Assembly (NCBI GenBank): GCA_049516635.1 | Contig: JBEKSX010000054.1 | Coordinates: 1-21,257 of the forward strand | Reading direction: 5' to 3' | Length of the DNA: 21,257 nt | DNA from: JBEKSX01 sp049516635 | GTDB taxonomy: Bacteria > Bacteroidota > Ignavibacteria > Tepidaquicellales > OLB5 | In this document: positions 8,378-16,696 of the stretch, piece by piece | Layout of the letters: every line of letters begins with the position of its first letter | How positions within the stretch are numbered: the stretch's first letter is position 1 | Position numbers and translations under genes: made by a program | Notes under the pieces: model-generated | Told to the model about the DNA's origin: nothing | What the model saw: only the letters and a program-made list of their open reading frames with translations | Database searches by the model: none

Positions 8378-9223
8378 ATGTTAAAATTTTTCAGAAATAT
8401 GGATTGGCTACAATGTTTAGCATTCGGAGTATTATTTGGAATCGTTGTTTTTGGAATTTTTATTTTAGTTCAAAATATCCTGGATATAAATGAAAATATC
8501 AGGCTTCAGCTTTCAATAAAAATATTCAATCTAATATTTATCTCTATTCTCGCGTTCCCTGTTATTTACTTGTCTTCCAAAGCGTTTTTTCGCACCAGCT
8601 CAATTAAGTTACTGGCATTAAGTGGTGCCCAATTGTCTCTCGGCATTGGAAGCCTGCTGAAGGGGTGGCTGCCTGATACTAATCTATCAATTCTAATTAT
8701 CATCTATGAAAGTACAGTCTTGTTAACTTCATTGATATATCTATCAGGTGGAATCATTACTATCGCTAGGCCGGCCAGTTTCAAGCTGAATGCAGAACAG
8801 AAAAGGAAGGTTTATTTTGGGGGTCTTACCGCAGTAATACTGGCTGTAGCCTTAATTGTGTCGTTTACGTTTCTTAAACTAATCCCTTCATCGGTTGGTT
8901 TCAGAGGAAATAGGCTCTCAGTCCAGGATATTTTACAGATTCTTTCAACAATAATATTGTTCATTACTTCATTGATATATTTTCGGGTTTACCTAAAGTC
9001 GAACTCGGACTTAACTTACTGGTATTGCCTAAGTCTGTTATTTTTAGCTTTCGGCGTTTTTTTTATCTCACAAGGTGATGTTGAAAGCAGGATTGCCTGG
9101 GTAGGGCGGGCTTCCCAATATTTTGGCAATATCTGTTTTCTGGCGGGTTTAATCAGGAATTATAAACAAGAAAAGATAAATACTTCAAAGATAAGGTATT
9201 CGAGGAAACCGGTGGGTGTTTGA
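8378..9223 (+). CDS. Multi-pass membrane protein, resembles an orphan sensory membrane domain
   Basis: The 281-residue protein has about eight hydrophobic segments, near 12-34, 47-68, 75-93, 103-128, 146-168, 184-206, 212-231 and 243-260, and ends in a basic cytoplasmic tail of about 20 residues. The C-terminal stretch (YWYCLSLLFLAFGVFF, then RIAWVGRASQYFG) reminds me of membrane sensor modules that precede PAS and histidine-kinase domains in environmental bacteria and archaea. Here no kinase, PAS or GGDEF part follows: the frame stops at 9223 and the flippase starts 52 bases later. It may be a stand-alone receptor, a truncated sensor kinase, or an unrelated transport or assembly protein. It is no recognised Wzx, Wzy or acyltransferase. 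The start ATG has no strong ribosome binding site. I cannot name the family with certainty. Confidence 0.6.
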   Translation: MLKFFRNMDWLQCLAFGVLFGIVVFGIFILVQNILDINENIRLQLSIKIFNLIFISILAFPVIYLSSKAFFRTSSIKLLALSGAQLSLGIGSLLKGWLPDTNLSILIIIYESTVLLTSLIYLSGGIITIARPASFKLNAEQKRKVYFGGLTAVILAVALIVSFTFLKLIPSSVGFRGNRLSVQDILQILSTIILFITSLIYFRVYLKSNSDLTYWYCLSLLFLAFGVFFISQGDVESRIAWVGRASQYFGNICFLAGLIRNYKQEKINTSKIRYSRKPVGV

Positions 9224-9275
9224 TCGAGGAACCAATACTGTTACTAAACTAATATTTTAGGATAATTAACTATAT

Positions 9276-10859
9276 ATGAGCGTCGCTAGGACTATCGCTA
9301 AAAATACTTTTTTCAATTTTATAACGAATGCCACAGACTATTTGATTAACTTTGGAATAGGCATTTTACTGGCACGGTTTCTAGGGCCGGACGAGTATGG
9401 CGTATACTCGTTTCTGATGTGGTTCCTCGCCTTCGCTCAACTCTTCGTAAATCTTGGTATTGGGAATATGGTAATAAGATATGTGGCCGAGGCCATAGGG
9501 CGGCATAATGACAGTGAGGTTAAATCGCTGGTAGGGCTTGCTATGTGGGTCAGGGTAACGGCATCGTTTATTGTCATCGTCCTCTTGGTTGCTTTCGCTC
9601 AATTTTGGGGAAAACTCTTCGGTAGTGTTGGTGTTCAAAGTGCCCCATTCTTTATTATCCTCTCAGTTGGAATCTTGCCTAATGTATTAAATTATCTGTT
9701 ATCTTCAATTTTTGCCGGTTTTCAAAAATATGAATATAGTGCCTATTTAATGTTGGCGATTAATCCACTTCGTGCTTTAGGAATAATAATCGTCTGTGCG
9801 ATGGGCTTTGGAGTAAGGGAGATCATATACGTCAGCACTTTTTCGTGGATTTTCGGTGCTTTCATAGGATTTTTCTTGCTTCGCCGGCTAATTCCTCTTA
9901 GCAGTTTACTTGTACCCCCGCGAATTAATCCAGAATCTAAACGTGCCATTAAATATTCCCTTGTCATGATGGGAATATTTTTTATTAGTTACATTCAGGT
10001 CCAGAGATCTGAAATATTTTTTCTCGGTAGGTATCAGTCTACTGAAGTTGTCAGCTTTTATTCTATTGCCAGTCTTCTGGCCCAAAATTCACTGGGGTTG
10101 GTGCTTCAGGTCTTCAGCGGAGTGCTCGTCCCCGCTTTTTCCGAGCAGTTTGCTCGCGGTGATATTAGTAGAATAAAAAAGATATATTTAGTTTCAGCTC
10201 GATATTTAATGGCTCTAGGTATTCCCCTGGCAATCGGCGGAATGGCTCTCGCTGGTCCAATAATTAGACTTTTTTATGGAGTAGATTATTTGCCGGCAGT
10301 ATTACTGTTACAGATTGTATTGATTCCTTATGCCTTATTGGCAATTGATGACGCAGCCACAGGCGTGCTGTACGGCATGGATCAACCGGCACCGATCCTT
10401 AAAGTAGGGATTATCATGTCCATCTTAAGCATAGGCTTAGATTTATGGCTTATCCCCAGATATGGTGCAGTTGGAGCCGCAATAAGCAGTTCGACACCAA
10501 GGTTCATATCCGCTATTATCATCATAATTTACGCTTCACGGATGTGCCAGACGCCCTGGCCGTTGAAGGATACGTTTAAAATTTCTGTTACTTCTATAGT
10601 CATGGGAGTTATCATCTATACATTACAACATTTTATAAGGAATGCAATGTTGTCGCTGGTATTGTTATTACCACTAGGCGTAGTTGTGCACATAATAGGA
10701 TTGGCAGTTTTAGGCGTAATACGTCAAGATGATATAAATATTATGAAACAGGTTGGAGGTGGCTTACCAACTCGCTTCCGCGGAATTTACGGCTCTATCG
10801 TCAGACTTATAGAAAAAATGACGAGAAAGCCAGTGCTTCCGATAAATAAAAGCAATTAA
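9276..10859 (+). CDS. Oligosaccharide flippase (Wzx/RfbX-type, MOP superfamily)
   Basis: The 527-residue product has 12 to 14 predicted membrane helices and the hallmark N-terminus of polysaccharide flippases: ARTIAKNTFFNFITNATDYL, then LLARFLGPDEYGVYSF. The second half repeats the fold, with PIIRLFYGVDYLPAVLLLQI and the family-typical LWLIPRYGAVGAAISSS. Such proteins move undecaprenyl-linked repeat units from the cytoplasmic to the outer face of the inner membrane. Together with the Wzy-like gene this supports a Wzx/Wzy-type pathway. The C-terminal tail is basic and cytoplasmic. The ribosome binding site is weak (AGGA about 14 bases upstream of the ATG). Downstream, GATTTA at 10881-10886 and TAAATC at 10892-10897 could form a small hairpin, but no T-run follows it. 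The IS relic begins some 85 bases after the stop. Confidence 0.9.
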   Translation: MSVARTIAKNTFFNFITNATDYLINFGIGILLARFLGPDEYGVYSFLMWFLAFAQLFVNLGIGNMVIRYVAEAIGRHNDSEVKSLVGLAMWVRVTASFIVIVLLVAFAQFWGKLFGSVGVQSAPFFIILSVGILPNVLNYLLSSIFAGFQKYEYSAYLMLAINPLRALGIIIVCAMGFGVREIIYVSTFSWIFGAFIGFFLLRRLIPLSSLLVPPRINPESKRAIKYSLVMMGIFFISYIQVQRSEIFFLGRYQSTEVVSFYSIASLLAQNSLGLVLQVFSGVLVPAFSEQFARGDISRIKKIYLVSARYLMALGIPLAIGGMALAGPIIRLFYGVDYLPAVLLLQIVLIPYALLAIDDAATGVLYGMDQPAPILKVGIIMSILSIGLDLWLIPRYGAVGAAISSSTPRFISAIIIIIYASRMCQTPWPLKDTFKISVTSIVMGVIIYTLQHFIRNAMLSLVLLLPLGVVVHIIGLAVLGVIRQDDINIMKQVGGGLPTRFRGIYGSIVRLIEKMTRKPVLPINKSN

Positions 10860-10944
10860 TAATCAATTCTTTCTTCACAAGATTTATCGCGTAAATCAGA
10901 AATATTAGTAATCGGGAAGAAGCAAAAATATTAACCATGATATT

Positions 10945-11925
10945 TGACAATCAAAGAACATGAAGCCAGCGTCAGGGTCACTGATCTCTGCCGTAAGTAT
11001 GGGATAAGCGACGCCGTCCACTATATTGGAGGCCAAGTATGCCGGAATGGCGGTTAGCTACCTCAAGCGGTTGAAATCCCTGGAAGCGGAAAATCGGTGT
11101 CCTAAGCAGATTGTAGCCGGCCAGGCACTGGATAATCTGGCGCTGAAGGAATTTACTCTCAAAAAACTTCTAATGCCCGAGGTTAAGCATTTGGTGGCCT
11201 CTCATGTGCGGGAGAGCCTTAAGCTGAGTCTAAGAAAAGCCTGTCTGCCCGGGAATCTATCGACGTACGTTTACTATTACCGGCCAAAGCCGGACAATGG
11301 TGGCGTTCTGCGCCATCGTCTGCCAGAGCCGGCGGCGCAAAGAAAGCGTTTTAGCAGTCCCCCGTTTACACGTAATGCTGAAAAGAGAAATCCTGGTATT
11401 CAATCACGAGCGGACAGAACGATTATCTGGAAGAAGAGATGGCATTGAAAAAGAATAGGAAGATAAAAGGAGCCGCCGGAGCCGGAGTAATATTCCCTCA
11501 CCATAGCGGACAAACGAAAGAAGGTTCATAGATTTCGTAACTGATAGTATTGTTACGAGAAGGCGTTTCCGGGCACTTGCCATCGTCGATGGCTGCATAC
11601 GGGAGTGTCCCGCTTTCGTGATAAATACATCCCTAAGCAGCCGGCGCGTAGTGGCAGTGCCGGGGAGACTGGCGTACAGAGGATTACCGGAATTCATCAC
11701 GATCAATTATGGTCCCTTCACGTGAGATTTCGGGATGAATGCCTTAATACGAACTGGTTCATCAACCAAAGCCATGTAAGTAGAAGCATCATCGAAAATT
11801 GGCGCAGAGATTACAACGAAGTCAGACCAGACAGCCCATTGAAAGCGCTACTCCAAGGAGTACGTTCTAATGATCGCGGGACTCTAATCAGAAATGGAAC
11901 TAATGACGGGGCAAAGTCATTATAA
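10945..11925 (+). pseudogene. Decayed IS3-family transposase (OrfA plus OrfB relic)
   Basis: Pieces of an IS3-family element follow each other in the correct order but in changing frames. An OrfA helix-turn-helix piece (VTDLCRKYGISDA, from 10977) is followed after a one-base slip by KYAGMAVSYLKRLKSLEAEN and QALDNLALKE (from about 11029). Then come the OrfB start (LRKACLPGN, YYYRP), a frame change to PRLHVMLKRE (about 11362), and another frame with LEEEMALKKNRK (about 11426). A DDE-domain piece (DFVTDSI, RFRALAIVDGC, from 11531) runs in yet another frame, and the C-terminus is FRDECLNTNWF to WRRDYNEVRP (about 11728-11836). Several catalytic-core segments between these are missing. At least four frame changes and internal loss make it non-functional. 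Exact ends and terminal inverted repeats could not be fixed; the limits given are those of recognisable coding similarity. Confidence 0.85.
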
Positions 11926-12213
11926 CCAAACTCTAACAAAGAAAAACGACATTCCCACCTTTTTCCGAATACAGTATATTCTACAACCTGAACATGAAAA
12001 ATATTCCCGTACTAAAAGAATGTCGCTGGATTTTTAGCACCAGGGAGATGCCGCAAAATATATTAGGTCAAAGAAAAGGCAGTGCAAACACTATCAGGAA
12101 ACTAAACTATATTCCCTGGCCCAAAAACCGAATCGGGTATATTGGCTAATTAAGACATGCAAATATGACCGCCAATGAATATTTTCAATAAGTGTAAGCT
12201 GGAGCCTGAAATT

Positions 12214-13440
12214 ATGGATCTCGTTGATCTTCCCAAATTAGAAAATACTAACAATTTATCGATTCAGGAACTCAATGATACTGAGAGTTTTCGTGATTTA
12301 AAAGAAACATGGAATACACTGCTTCAGAAAAGTGATGATAATAATATTTTCTTAACATGGGAATGGTTATTTAATTGGTGGCAGATTTATAGTAAAGGCA
12401 AAAAACTCCGAATAATTCTAATCAAGGATGGAGAGAAAATTATTGGTATCATCCCACTAATGTCAGTAAAGTACAAACAAGGTTTTATCAGTATCGATAC
12501 ACTGGAAAACTTATGCTCCGAGGAATGTGATTACAGCGGTATAATTCTTTCAGAAAAAAGGGGGGAATCAATAGCTCTTGTTTCCAAATACATGGCAAAT
12601 ATAATAAACGATGAGAAATTAGTAATAAGAATGCACCAAATACCAGAAAACAGTGCTTTCTTAACTTCATTGCGCGGTCAATATCCATCATTGTCTAAAT
12701 ATCTAAATTTCCAAGAACAAAAAGAAAGTTCCTGTGCCCGAATTGTACTCCCGGCTACATGGGACCAATATTTTAGCTCTTTATCAGGAAAGCTGCGATA
12801 CAAATTGCGCCGAAAAATGAAACTGCTAGAAACAGAGCACAAGGTAGAATTATATAAATATGACGGTAGCCCGGACTTGAATGAGAAATTACAGATTCTC
12901 TTCGATCTCCATCAGAAGGAATGGGGAAACGAAAGTAAATTTATCCAGCATGAAGCAAGAGAATTTTATCTCAATGTATCCGCAGATTGTAGTCGAAACA
13001 GATGGCTTGATTTACACATTTTATACGCAGATGAAAAACCTGCATCAATAAGCTGGGGATTTAGTTATAATAATATTTTTTGGGGCATGACAATAGCCTT
13101 TAATGCAGATTATTCTGGATATGGCGTTGGAAATCTGCATTTCATGAAACTAATTGAAAATTGTACTAATAGAGGTTTAAAGATATTCGATTTTCTAAAA
13201 GGCGACGAACATTACAAATCACGCTGGAAATGCTCGGCTACAGATAACTTTAAAATAACGATAACAGATAAAAGTACAGCCGGAAAATATCGCGCCAAGC
13301 TATTAGAAATGTTAATAAAGTATGAAAATGCTAGAAAACGCACGTTCCTTGAAAATATAAAACTGCTTTTAAAAAAAACACAACCAACGAAAAAACCGAA
13401 TAACGATCAACAGACAACCGATAATAAAGACGAATTGTAG
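12214..13440 (+). CDS. GNAT-family acetyltransferase, CelD/BcsL (FemAB-like) type
   Basis: About 408 residues. The N-terminal part has the CelD/BcsL pattern: WNTLLQKSDDNNIFLTWEWL, then LIKDGEKIIGIIPL. The centre has KLRYKLRRKMKLLE and LFDLHQKEWG, typical of the Acetyltransf_6 (GNAT) domain. The C-terminal part has WGFSYNNIFWGMTIAFNADYSGYGVGNLHFMKLIE and FDFLKGDEHYKSRW, split here by the acetyl-CoA-binding region. These proteins recur in exopolysaccharide loci and are thought to acylate sugars or sugar-linked amino groups. The start at 12214 is chosen because GGAG at 12201-12204 lies nine bases upstream; an in-frame ATG at 12175 has no ribosome binding site and would add 13 residues. Its stop is six bases before the deacetylase start, so the two are co-transcribed. 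A relic of a second copy lies at 16374. Confidence 0.82.
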   Translation: MDLVDLPKLENTNNLSIQELNDTESFRDLKETWNTLLQKSDDNNIFLTWEWLFNWWQIYSKGKKLRIILIKDGEKIIGIIPLMSVKYKQGFISIDTLENLCSEECDYSGIILSEKRGESIALVSKYMANIINDEKLVIRMHQIPENSAFLTSLRGQYPSLSKYLNFQEQKESSCARIVLPATWDQYFSSLSGKLRYKLRRKMKLLETEHKVELYKYDGSPDLNEKLQILFDLHQKEWGNESKFIQHEAREFYLNVSADCSRNRWLDLHILYADEKPASISWGFSYNNIFWGMTIAFNADYSGYGVGNLHFMKLIENCTNRGLKIFDFLKGDEHYKSRWKCSATDNFKITITDKSTAGKYRAKLLEMLIKYENARKRTFLENIKLLLKKTQPTKKPNNDQQTTDNKDEL

Positions 13441-13446
13441 TGAGAA

Positions 13447-14541
13447 ATGATAAATAAATATTTTCGTAACCTATTATTTTTCTTATTGGATATTTCAGGG
13501 ATAAATACGCTTCTCATGAAAACCCATCGTAATAAAGCGTTAATTCTCTGGTATCATGGAATATGCGATGAAGACTTTAATTTACTAAAAGATTATGATG
13601 AGAGACATATTCCCAAATCGCTCTTCAGGAAACAATTGGAATATCTTAAAAATCACGGTTTTTCATTTATAACTATGACGGAGATGGTTAATGCTCTAAA
13701 TAACAAAAAATTGGGAAAATCTGTTGTCCTCACTTTCGATGATGGCTTTAAAAATGTAGTGGATAACGCATACCCGATAATGAAAGAATTCGGCGCAAAA
13801 GGCTGCTTTTATTTAGTTTCTGATCTCATGGGTACCGATAATTTGTTATGGACGGATTATATTGAAACTTTGATCAGGAACCATGGTGAATTCAAATTTT
13901 TATTTCAAGGAAAAGTTATCGATTACAAACTTGTTAGTAAAAAATCTTATGAATACGCGATGAAAGATGTGAAGTTAAAATTATTCACTCTCCCAGAAAA
14001 ACAACGATTGGAATACTTGAAACAATTGAGTATCCGTACCTTAAATAACATTCCTCAAGAATTTAAAATAGCCACCTGGGAACAAATTAATAGTCTGGAT
14101 CCGAACATAATGGAAATTGGCAGTCATACCAGAAGGCATCCCAACTGTAATAATCTTTTTACCGAAGATGAACTAAATGATGAAATCTATAATTCAAAAA
14201 TCAATATCGAAAATAACATCAAACGAAAAGTAGATCATTTTTGCTTTCCGGCTGGTTCTTATAACGGTCGAGTAATTTCTGCTGTTCAGAAATGCGGCTA
14301 TTTATCTTCAGTTACGATAGAAAACGGGTTTGTTCAGGAAAACTCTGATGTATTCAAGCTCAAGCGTATCGAGGCGACCGGACAATTTTTACATTTTAAA
14401 GCTAATATATCAGGAAGTGTCGATTTTTTGCGTAAAATAAAAAGAGTCTACATGCGTTCTTTATGCAAAATAAGGTCTTTATTCAGGGTAAAAATTCGAA
14501 GAAATGTTAGGGTAATATTGCATGCCAGCTATCCAGGATAA
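13447..14541 (+). CDS. Polysaccharide deacetylase (NodB-type, CE4)
   Basis: The 364-residue product has clear NodB motifs: an early WYHGI strand, TFDDG at 96-100 (catalytic Asp98, metal-binding Asp99), SHTRRHP with His227 and His231 as metal ligands, and FCFPAG at 265-270. Between motifs 1 and 2 it carries the insert (LLWTDYIE and a helical segment) common in surface-polysaccharide deacetylases. It should hydrolyse N- or O-acetyl groups from a sugar. It differs from the deacetylase at 619-1545 and is not a recent copy of it. It starts six bases after the GNAT stop. An acetyltransferase followed directly by a deacetylase suggests both tune the acetylation of one sugar, or act on different positions. 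The C-terminus (VFKLKRIEATGQFLHFKAN) has a close relic at about 16530-16667. Confidence 0.9.
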   Translation: MINKYFRNLLFFLLDISGINTLLMKTHRNKALILWYHGICDEDFNLLKDYDERHIPKSLFRKQLEYLKNHGFSFITMTEMVNALNNKKLGKSVVLTFDDGFKNVVDNAYPIMKEFGAKGCFYLVSDLMGTDNLLWTDYIETLIRNHGEFKFLFQGKVIDYKLVSKKSYEYAMKDVKLKLFTLPEKQRLEYLKQLSIRTLNNIPQEFKIATWEQINSLDPNIMEIGSHTRRHPNCNNLFTEDELNDEIYNSKINIENNIKRKVDHFCFPAGSYNGRVISAVQKCGYLSSVTIENGFVQENSDVFKLKRIEATGQFLHFKANISGSVDFLRKIKRVYMRSLCKIRSLFRVKIRRNVRVILHASYPG

Positions 14542-14592
14542 TTTTAGCAATTATGTCAACTATATACTTAATCATGGGAAAGGCTAAATAAA

Positions 14593-15570
14593 ATGCCTAA
14601 AATAAGCGTAATTATACCTACATATAATAGAGCAAGCCTTATATCGGAATCCATCGATAGCGTTCTTTATCAAACGTACAAGGACTTCGACCTCATCATT
14701 GTCGATGACGGTTCTACTGACAATACAAAGGAAATAATCTCCAGGTACGACGATCCCCGCGTTAAATATGAATATCGCGAAAACCGTGGTGTATCTGCAG
14801 CCCGTAATTACGGGGCTGAAATGACATCGGCTGATTACATCATTTTTCTGGATTCCGATGATATACTTCTCGAAAATTCCTTAGAAAAATTTGTCAACTG
14901 CCTTGACTTTAACAAAGAAGTTGGCTTTGGCTATGGTCAAGCCAACATCATGAAAGTTGGCGGGGAGGTTTATCGAGTACGCAAATCTCATTTTTTCACG
15001 GATTCTCAAATTATTGACCCGGTAAAACAAATAAGGGAATTAATTTTCCATAAACCTTACACTGTTTCCACCTGTGCCATGAGGCTTTCTTGTTTTAACG
15101 CAATAGGTGGATTCAACGAAGATATGTGGTTCGCTGAAGATTGGCAATTTTTCGTACGTTTAGCCAAGCGATACTCGGCATTTTATATTGCCGAACCCGT
15201 GACCAATATGCGTGTTCACGATAACCAGCTACAGAATGAAGTTAAACCAGGAAGAGAGAAAGCCTTTTTTTCTATTATCAAAGAGGTTTTTGAAGATCCG
15301 ATTTTCGCACCTAAAGTTGAAGACATAAAAGGTCAGGCCTATTGTCATATTTACAACTCCATTTTAGCTGAACTCGCCTCTGGAGAAGATTCAAAACTGG
15401 CCCGGAAGTACCAAATAATGGCAGTGAGGTTCTACCCCAGTATAATTTTTAAGCGGGATATAATGTTTATCACATATAAATATTTTGCCTCGTTACTACC
15501 TGCCTGTATGAGAATAAGGTTAAGAAACATCAAGCACCATTTTAAGTATACTCTCGAGGAGCAGGAATAA
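14593..15570 (+). CDS. Glycosyltransferase family 2 (GT-A fold), copy 1
   Basis: The 325-residue product opens with the GT2 signature VIIPTYNRA and has VDDGSTDNT at 37-45, LDSDD at 86-90 (the metal-binding DxD) and AEDWQFFVRL near 181-190 with the probable catalytic Asp183. It is an inverting enzyme acting in the cytoplasm on a nucleotide sugar. The C-terminus is basic with a cluster of aromatic residues (MFITYKYFASLLP) that may sit at the membrane surface. AAAGG lies ten bases upstream of the ATG. It follows the deacetylase by 51 bases. A full-length paralogue at 16697 has the same motifs, nearly the same length and the same ending (NIKxxFKYTxEEQE), so the pair arose by duplication. The sugar transferred is unknown. 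Confidence 0.92.
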   Translation: MPKISVIIPTYNRASLISESIDSVLYQTYKDFDLIIVDDGSTDNTKEIISRYDDPRVKYEYRENRGVSAARNYGAEMTSADYIIFLDSDDILLENSLEKFVNCLDFNKEVGFGYGQANIMKVGGEVYRVRKSHFFTDSQIIDPVKQIRELIFHKPYTVSTCAMRLSCFNAIGGFNEDMWFAEDWQFFVRLAKRYSAFYIAEPVTNMRVHDNQLQNEVKPGREKAFFSIIKEVFEDPIFAPKVEDIKGQAYCHIYNSILAELASGEDSKLARKYQIMAVRFYPSIIFKRDIMFITYKYFASLLPACMRIRLRNIKHHFKYTLEEQE

Positions 15571-15686
15571 CTTAAGAATATTTACGACGATAGCCTTGAA
15601 ATATTCATTAACATCAAATTTATATACTTTATAAAAATATTACAAATCTGAGTTGTTTATCTGCACGAATATGAGTGGACTAGAAT

Positions 15687-16277
15687 ATGAAAAATAGTGA
15701 ACTGAAAGAAACGATATATTCAGATTTATTTCGTTATTCGGGAAAAGTTACTCCAGGAACATTATTGAAATATTTGTTAATCAATGCCGAATTTAGGTTT
15801 ACGTACATATTCAGAAAATGCCAGTATTACAAGCAGAGTAAATGGTATATCATTCCTTTTTTCTTTTTTTTAAGCTTAAAGTATTTTTACACTCGCACAA
15901 GAGGATGTGACATCCACATTGGGACTAAAATTGGAAAGGGCTTATATATTGGTCATATGTGGGGTATTGCTGTTCACGCTCAAGCAATAATTGGATGCAA
16001 CGTTAATCTATCCAAGGGTAATACAATCGGAGCCGCCAACAGGGGAGAAAAAGCAGGCGTACCGACCATTGGAAATAGAGTGTGGGTGGGCACAAACGCG
16101 ATATTAGTTGGGAAAATTAACATCGGAGATAATTCATTAATTGCTCCAGGAGCTTACGTTAATTTTGATGTTCCAAATAATTCTATTGTAATGGGAAATC
16201 CTGGGAAAATAATAAATACTTCAACAGGCGCTGTTGATGGTTACATCAATAATATCGTGAAAGAGACTAATAACTGA
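15687..16277 (+). CDS. Serine-acetyltransferase-like hexapeptide acetyltransferase
   Basis: The 196-residue protein has a helical N-terminus and then left-handed beta-helix hexapeptide repeats (IHIGTKIGKGLYIG, TIGNRVWVGTNAILVG, KINIGDNSLIAPGA) ending in NPGKII. The Asp75-to-His90 spacing (CDIH to GHMWG) of 15 residues matches the catalytic Asp-His pair of CysE, placing it in the serine acetyltransferase clade. At 196 residues it lacks most of the N-terminal region of true CysE and resembles the polysaccharide-locus variants (WcaB/EpsH type). It probably O-acetylates a sugar with acetyl-CoA as donor, acting as a trimer in the cytoplasm. Cysteine synthesis cannot be excluded but is unlikely here, since no sulfur genes are nearby. 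The stretch around residues 53-69 is unusually hydrophobic and may contact the membrane. Confidence 0.85.
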   Translation: MKNSELKETIYSDLFRYSGKVTPGTLLKYLLINAEFRFTYIFRKCQYYKQSKWYIIPFFFFLSLKYFYTRTRGCDIHIGTKIGKGLYIGHMWGIAVHAQAIIGCNVNLSKGNTIGAANRGEKAGVPTIGNRVWVGTNAILVGKINIGDNSLIAPGAYVNFDVPNNSIVMGNPGKIINTSTGAVDGYINNIVKETNN

Positions 16278-16299
16278 AGTTGAAAATATAAGTAATTCA

Positions 16300-16377
16300 A
16301 TGGAAAAAACAATAGATAGACAAATCGAACTAGATGTCCTTCGAGTAGCAGCAATCTTGGTAGGAACAGCCGGATGA
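16300..16377 (+). pseudogene. N-terminal relic of an acyltransferase-3 gene
   Basis: An ATG at 16300 opens 25 codons ending at TGA 16375-16377. The product (METKI-like start, then DRQIELDVLRVAAIL) matches the start of the intact acyltransferase at 18260 (NRQIELDILRVVAVL). The match stops after about 21 residues, before the histidine that family members need, and the sequence switches directly into a GNAT relic. The stop overlaps the next ATG (16374) by four bases. It marks a deletion joint: only the first bases of a second acyltransferase gene survive. A functional 25-residue peptide is unlikely. Confidence 0.75.
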
Positions 16378-16667
16378 ATATAAAACGGAAATTTCAATCT
16401 TTACAGAAAGACCATATAGTCGAATATAAAAAATGTGCTGGTGATAATGATTTACCGGATAAATTACAAGTTCTTTTCGAACTTCATCAGAAAAAATGGG
16501 GGTCGGCCAATGTCAGAAGTAAATTCGCCCATGATAATTCTGATTTATTTAAGCTAAAGCGTATTGAAGCTAAACGTAATTTGTCATTCTTTAAGGCTAA
16601 CGTTTCAGGAACATTGGATTTACTTTGGATTATAAAGGCTCGATTATACTGTAACCATATGGACTAG
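16374..16667 (+). pseudogene. Chimeric relic: GNAT fragment fused to deacetylase C-terminus
   Basis: This open frame of 97 residues is made of two gene ends. Residues 1 to about 50 (IKRKFQSLQKDHIVEYKK, then LPDKLQVLFELHQKKWG) match residues of about 212-256 in the GNAT protein at 12175-13440. Residues from about 53 onward (DNSDLFKLKRIEA, FFKANVSGTLDLL) match the deacetylase at 13447-14541 around its residues 298-336. All catalytic parts of both enzymes are gone. An internal deletion in a second copy of the GNAT-deacetylase pair, joining the two genes in frame, explains this. The frame is intact and could still be translated, but no domain remains. The second GT2 copy starts 29 bases later, in the same order as in the intact block. 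Confidence 0.8.
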
Positions 16668-16696
16668 ATACAATAAATAATTAAAGGATAACTAAA

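Noticed and set aside
11404..11706. Minus-strand open frame of 100 residues within the IS relic
   Set aside because: The plus strand carries recognisable IS3 OrfB pieces in several frames here; the minus frame is a by-product.
11994..12149. Open frame of 51 residues between the IS relic and the GNAT gene
   Set aside because: No ribosome binding site, no similarity I recognise, and it lies in probable IS-flank debris. The length is compatible with chance.
15571..15686. Gap before the hexapeptide acetyltransferase as a terminator or promoter
   Set aside because: It is A+T-rich with no clear stem plus T-run and no convincing -35/-10 pair, so no specific site is claimed.
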